6,443 bases of DNA from positions 1 through 6,443 of the forward strand of contig JAJZBP010000119.1 of the NCBI GenBank assembly GCA_021798855.1, given 5' to 3'. Of this stretch, positions 4,939 through 6,443 are shown piece by piece (within the stretch, counting starts at the first letter, position 1; every line of letters starts with the position of its first letter). Source of the DNA: Bacillota bacterium (GTDB taxonomy: Bacteria; Bacillota; Sulfobacillia; JAJZIM01; JAJZBP01). The position numbers and the translations under genes were made by a program. Below the pieces are notes generated by a model. It was not told the DNA's origin, ran no database searches, and was given only the letters and a program-made list of their open reading frames with translations.

Positions 4939-5160
4939 ATGAATTGGTTGATCGCACTGTTGTCCTTATTCGCCATTGCCTATTTCGCCGTCCGGCGGCT
5001 CAGGGGAGGCCCTTCCTGCGGCGGCGGTGGCGGCTGCGGTTGCGGTGGTCACGGGCAAGGCCACGACCACGGCGAAGTGGGTTGTGCTTGCGGCGGAAGC
5101 CGGACCTGCGCCTGCGGCGGGGAAAAACCGGAGGGACCGCTGGACGAGCCGGCCGAATAA
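4939..5160 (+). CDS. Small single-TM protein with a Cys/His-rich Gly tail
   Basis: This 73-residue protein has an N-terminal membrane helix (WLIALLSLFAIAYFAV, 3-18) followed by basic RRLR, which by the positive-inside rule places the C-terminal tail in the cytoplasm. The tail is glycine-rich with seven cysteines (27, 33, 35, 49, 51, 57, 59), including three CxC pairs, and histidines 38, 42 and 44. Such a tail is well suited to binding metal ions or iron-sulfur clusters, or to thiol exchange. Layout and size resemble the FeoB-associated Cys-rich membrane proteins, but no feoB is nearby and it sits last in the ccdA operon instead. A GGGGAGGGTG ribosome site about 8 bases upstream and only 4 bases from the ccdA stop make it a real, coupled gene. 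The exact function is unknown. A role in metal or thiol handling with CcdA is inference. Confidence 0.75.
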   Translation: MNWLIALLSLFAIAYFAVRRLRGGPSCGGGGGCGCGGHGQGHDHGEVGCACGGSRTCACGGEKPEGPLDEPAE

Positions 5161-5208
5161 AAACGAAAGAGCTCTTTCGCCCCTGGGGTGGAGAGCTCTT
5201 TCGTTTTT
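5159..5208. terminator. Bidirectional rho-independent terminator with a 17-bp stem
   Basis: AAAAACGAAAGAGCTCT (5159-5175) and its exact complement AGAGCTCTTTCGTTTTT (5192-5208) flank a 16-base loop that contains CCCCTGGGG. Each strand ends in a T-run, so the structure serves both the rightward ccdA operon, whose TAA it overlaps, and the leftward membrane gene, whose TGA is at 5210-5208. The fit between the two stop codons is exact. Confidence 0.92.
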
Positions 5209-5708
5209 CACGAGTGCATGGCCAGGTCCAGTGGAATCAGGCTGACGAAGGCCAGCAGGGTGGAAAACAGGGAGAGGCCGACGTGGGACCATAAAAGGCG
5301 GGTGGTCCAAAGCGGTCCGTAGGAGTGGTAACGGACGACCAGGCCGAGGATGAAGGCCAGGATCAAGAGGATGGCCGCAATCATAAACACGAAGAAATTG
5401 CCGAGGGTCGTGAGGGAGAGGACGGTCCGGAAGTCCACCAGCAGGAAATAAAAGAGGATGATCCGCAGGAGCCAAAAGAGGATGCCCGCGGCCAGGTGGG
5501 CGGACGACCAGGGCCGGGGGGTGCGGTAGTAGGCCTTGCGGTCAAGGCCGGCAAAGCGGGTGGCGTAGACCCGCAAAGCCACGAATCCCGTCAGGACGGC
5601 CAGGGCGCCCAGGATCAGATCCCAGGAGATCATTCCCGAGGCGATGTGCTCGAAGACGGGACGAGGTATCTGATAATAGAATTGGTAAGGATTGCCGGTA
5701 TAGCCCAT
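5208..5708 (-). CDS. Hypothetical integral membrane protein
   Basis: This 166-residue protein has four to five hydrophobic helices: about 25-46 (ISWDLILGALAVLTGFVAL), 70-92 (AGILFWLLRIILFYFLLV), 96-122 (LGNFFVFMIAAILLILAF) and 137-163 (SHVGLSLFSTLLAFVSLI). Connecting loops hold conserved-looking YYRTPRPWSS and RYHSYGPLW segments. I do not recognise the family. Single histidines in or near helices (H21, H70, H127, H140) could in principle ligate haem, as in small membrane cytochrome b proteins, but no diagnostic pattern shows this. The start at 5708 is preceded by GAGGCGG with good spacing. The gene is convergent with the ccdA operon and shares its terminator. Confidence 0.7.
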   Translation of the reverse strand: MGYTGNPYQFYYQIPRPVFEHIASGMISWDLILGALAVLTGFVALRVYATRFAGLDRKAYYRTPRPWSSAHLAAGILFWLLRIILFYFLLVDFRTVLSLTTLGNFFVFMIAAILLILAFILGLVVRYHSYGPLWTTRLLWSHVGLSLFSTLLAFVSLIPLDLAMHS

Positions 5709-5749
5709 GGGTCAACCGCCTCTCGAGCGAATTTTCCGTTCCATGGTCG

Positions 5750-5755
5750 ATTATA
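5750..5755 (-). promoter_or_regulatory. Candidate -10 box for the hypothetical membrane protein gene
   Basis: TATAAT on the - strand (5755 to 5750) lies 42 bases before the ATG at 5708. The sequence 17 bases upstream (TTTCCC) is a poor -35 box, so the promoter is only moderately supported. Confidence 0.4.
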
Positions 5756-5850
5756 CTAGGGAGACCTCGCCGGGGAAAGAGGTTTGGTGGCAGCGGTCGC
5801 CAACATTACATAAAATATCAGGGCAATTTGGATGAAGGGAGTGCGGCGTT

Positions 5851-5991
5851 TTGTCCTGGTATGTTACGGCCAATAAGGCCAAGACCAAGGCCGGTGGTGT
5901 CAACGATGGCCTTTTGACTTTTCCGTGGTACCGTGACGGACGGCTGACCCAGGTGGTGGCCAAGCCGGGAGCGGTGCGCCGCAAGGGGTGA
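5851..5991 (+). CDS. Possible 46-residue ORF, TTG start, unknown function
   Basis: In the otherwise gene-free interval 5709-6114, a + strand frame from TTG 5851 to TGA 5989-5991 encodes a 46-residue basic peptide with protein-like composition (KAGGVNDGLLTFPWYRDG, ending KPGAVRRKG). AAGGGAG (5835-5841) lies 9 bases before the TTG, and a TAAAAT at 5811-5816 could be a -10 box. An in-frame TGA at about 5833 closes the frame upstream, so this is either a true small protein or the tail of a decayed gene. I do not recognise the family. The longer opposite-strand frame here has no ribosome site and looks like non-protein sequence. Confidence 0.35.
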   Translation: MSWYVTANKAKTKAGGVNDGLLTFPWYRDGRLTQVVAKPGAVRRKG

Positions 5992-6054
5992 GGCGGGAAA
6001 TCCGCGCGGTAGGTTTGCCGGGCAAAGAGGGATAGCTCGCATGGCGGCGAATTA

Positions 6055-6081
6055 GGGGGGTTAGGACATAACCCCCTTTTT
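6055..6081 (+). terminator. Intrinsic terminator upstream of the lipoprotein gene
   Basis: GGGGGTTA (6056-6063), loop GGACA, TAACCCCC (6069-6076) and TTTTT (6077-6081) make a textbook rho-independent terminator. It is read rightwards and lies 33 bases before the lipoprotein ATG. It either ends the transcript of the small ORF upstream or acts as an attenuator in the lipoprotein leader. Small inverted repeats at 5993-6005 and 6014-6026 precede it. Confidence 0.8.
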
Positions 6082-6114
6082 CGTTGGAAAGGCTCATGAT
6101 GGGAGGGAACGAAA

Positions 6115-6443
6115 ATGCTTAGGAAAATCGGGTTGGCCGCCTTGGCGGCCATGGTTCTGTTGGGAGGATGCGGGCTCTTCCCGGCGGGGCAGAAGGCGAA
6201 GCCTTCCCCCAAACAAAAAATCGCCGCGGGGCCGCTGGGAGGCTTGGACGTCTACCTCTGCGACGAGGCGGGAAACCGGATTTTGGAGGTCAACCCCGCC
6301 GGCAAGGTCATCTGGACGGCCAAAGTGCCGGCGCCGGACGACGTCGCGCCCACGCCGCAGGGAACGCTGATCGTCAATTCCGACGCGCACAGTCAGGTAT
6401 ACGAGGTCAGCGAACGCACGGGGAAGATCATCTGGACCTACGG
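6115..6443 (+). CDS. Lipoprotein with beta-propeller (PQQ/NHL-like) repeats, N-terminal part
   Basis: The gene runs off the right edge after 109 codons. It begins with a lipoprotein signal peptide: MLRK, hydrophobic IGLAALAAMVLL, lipobox LGGC with Cys19, then a Lys/Pro/Gln-rich linker (about 22-38). The mature protein should be anchored on the outer face of the cytoplasmic membrane. From residue 44, two repeat units are visible: DVYLCDEAGNRILEVNPAG KVIWTA and TLIVNSDAHSQVYEV with GKIIWTY. Each is 'strand - D..n.i.ev...GkiiWty', typical of PQQ-like/NHL or arylsulfotransferase-type beta-propellers. The ligand or partner cannot be told from this part. GGGAGGG sits 8 bases before the ATG, and an intrinsic terminator precedes the gene. 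Strong GC bias at third positions supports coding. Confidence 0.82.
   Translation, partial: MLRKIGLAALAAMVLLGGCGLFPAGQKAKPSPKQKIAAGPLGGLDVYLCDEAGNRILEVNPAGKVIWTAKVPAPDDVAPTPQGTLIVNSDAHSQVYEVSERTGKIIWTY

Noticed and set aside
5751..6212. 153-codon - strand ORF
   Set aside because: It has no Shine-Dalgarno sequence or recognisable motif, crosses a strong + strand terminator and overlaps the lipoprotein signal peptide. It is probably a shadow frame.
1..6443. CRISPR array, tRNA or rRNA genes
   Set aside because: No regularly spaced direct repeats, cloverleaf-type sequences or conserved rRNA stretches were seen on either strand.

Overview
The window is 6.4 kb of fairly GC-rich bacterial DNA. Its genes are tightly packed and have strong GGAGG-type ribosome binding sites, and GTG or TTG starts occur. 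The toxin-antitoxin modules, a CcdA-type thiol exporter, a lipoprotein and a probable selenoprotein would fit an anaerobic, possibly thermophilic member of the Firmicutes/Clostridia (Moorella or Desulfotomaculum-like). That placement is a low-confidence inference; nothing in the window fixes the taxon.

Left part (1-1201), an accessory region. It opens with a cluster of perfect hairpins and the C-terminal remnant of an IS1634/IS4-like transposase (+). Next is an orphan ribbon-helix-helix antitoxin gene (-) with a near-perfect sigma-A promoter but no toxin partner. A possible small remnant ORF (-) follows, and then a complete hicB-hicA toxin-antitoxin pair (+). The two antitoxin promoters each carry an inverted repeat over the -10 box, and both repeats use the octamer AGAACCAT, so the modules may share a regulator.

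Centre (1327-3418, all on -), a probable operon read leftwards. It encodes an AAA_21-type ATPase, a DUF4276 TOPRIM-like protein coupled by an ATGA overlap, and after 71 bp a TusA-family sulfur carrier. The ATPase and DUF4276 pair resembles the two-gene logic of PARIS-like anti-phage systems. The TusA gene has an in-frame TGA exactly where the family has its catalytic cysteine (LDLRGLC-U-AVP). A hairpin with the geometry of a bacterial SECIS element follows directly. The best reading is a selenocysteine-containing TusA that ordinary gene calling would truncate or miss; a nonsense-mutated pseudogene is the alternative.

Right part (3592-6443). A + strand operon encodes a DUF2301-like membrane protein, CcdA, and a 73-residue one-TM protein with seven cysteines and three histidines. 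It ends at a 17-bp bidirectional terminator shared with a convergent four- to five-TM hypothetical membrane protein (-). A 0.4-kb stretch then holds a possible 46-residue ORF, small hairpins and an intrinsic terminator. It leads into a lipoprotein with beta-propeller-like repeats that runs off the right edge.

No tRNA, rRNA or CRISPR array was seen.
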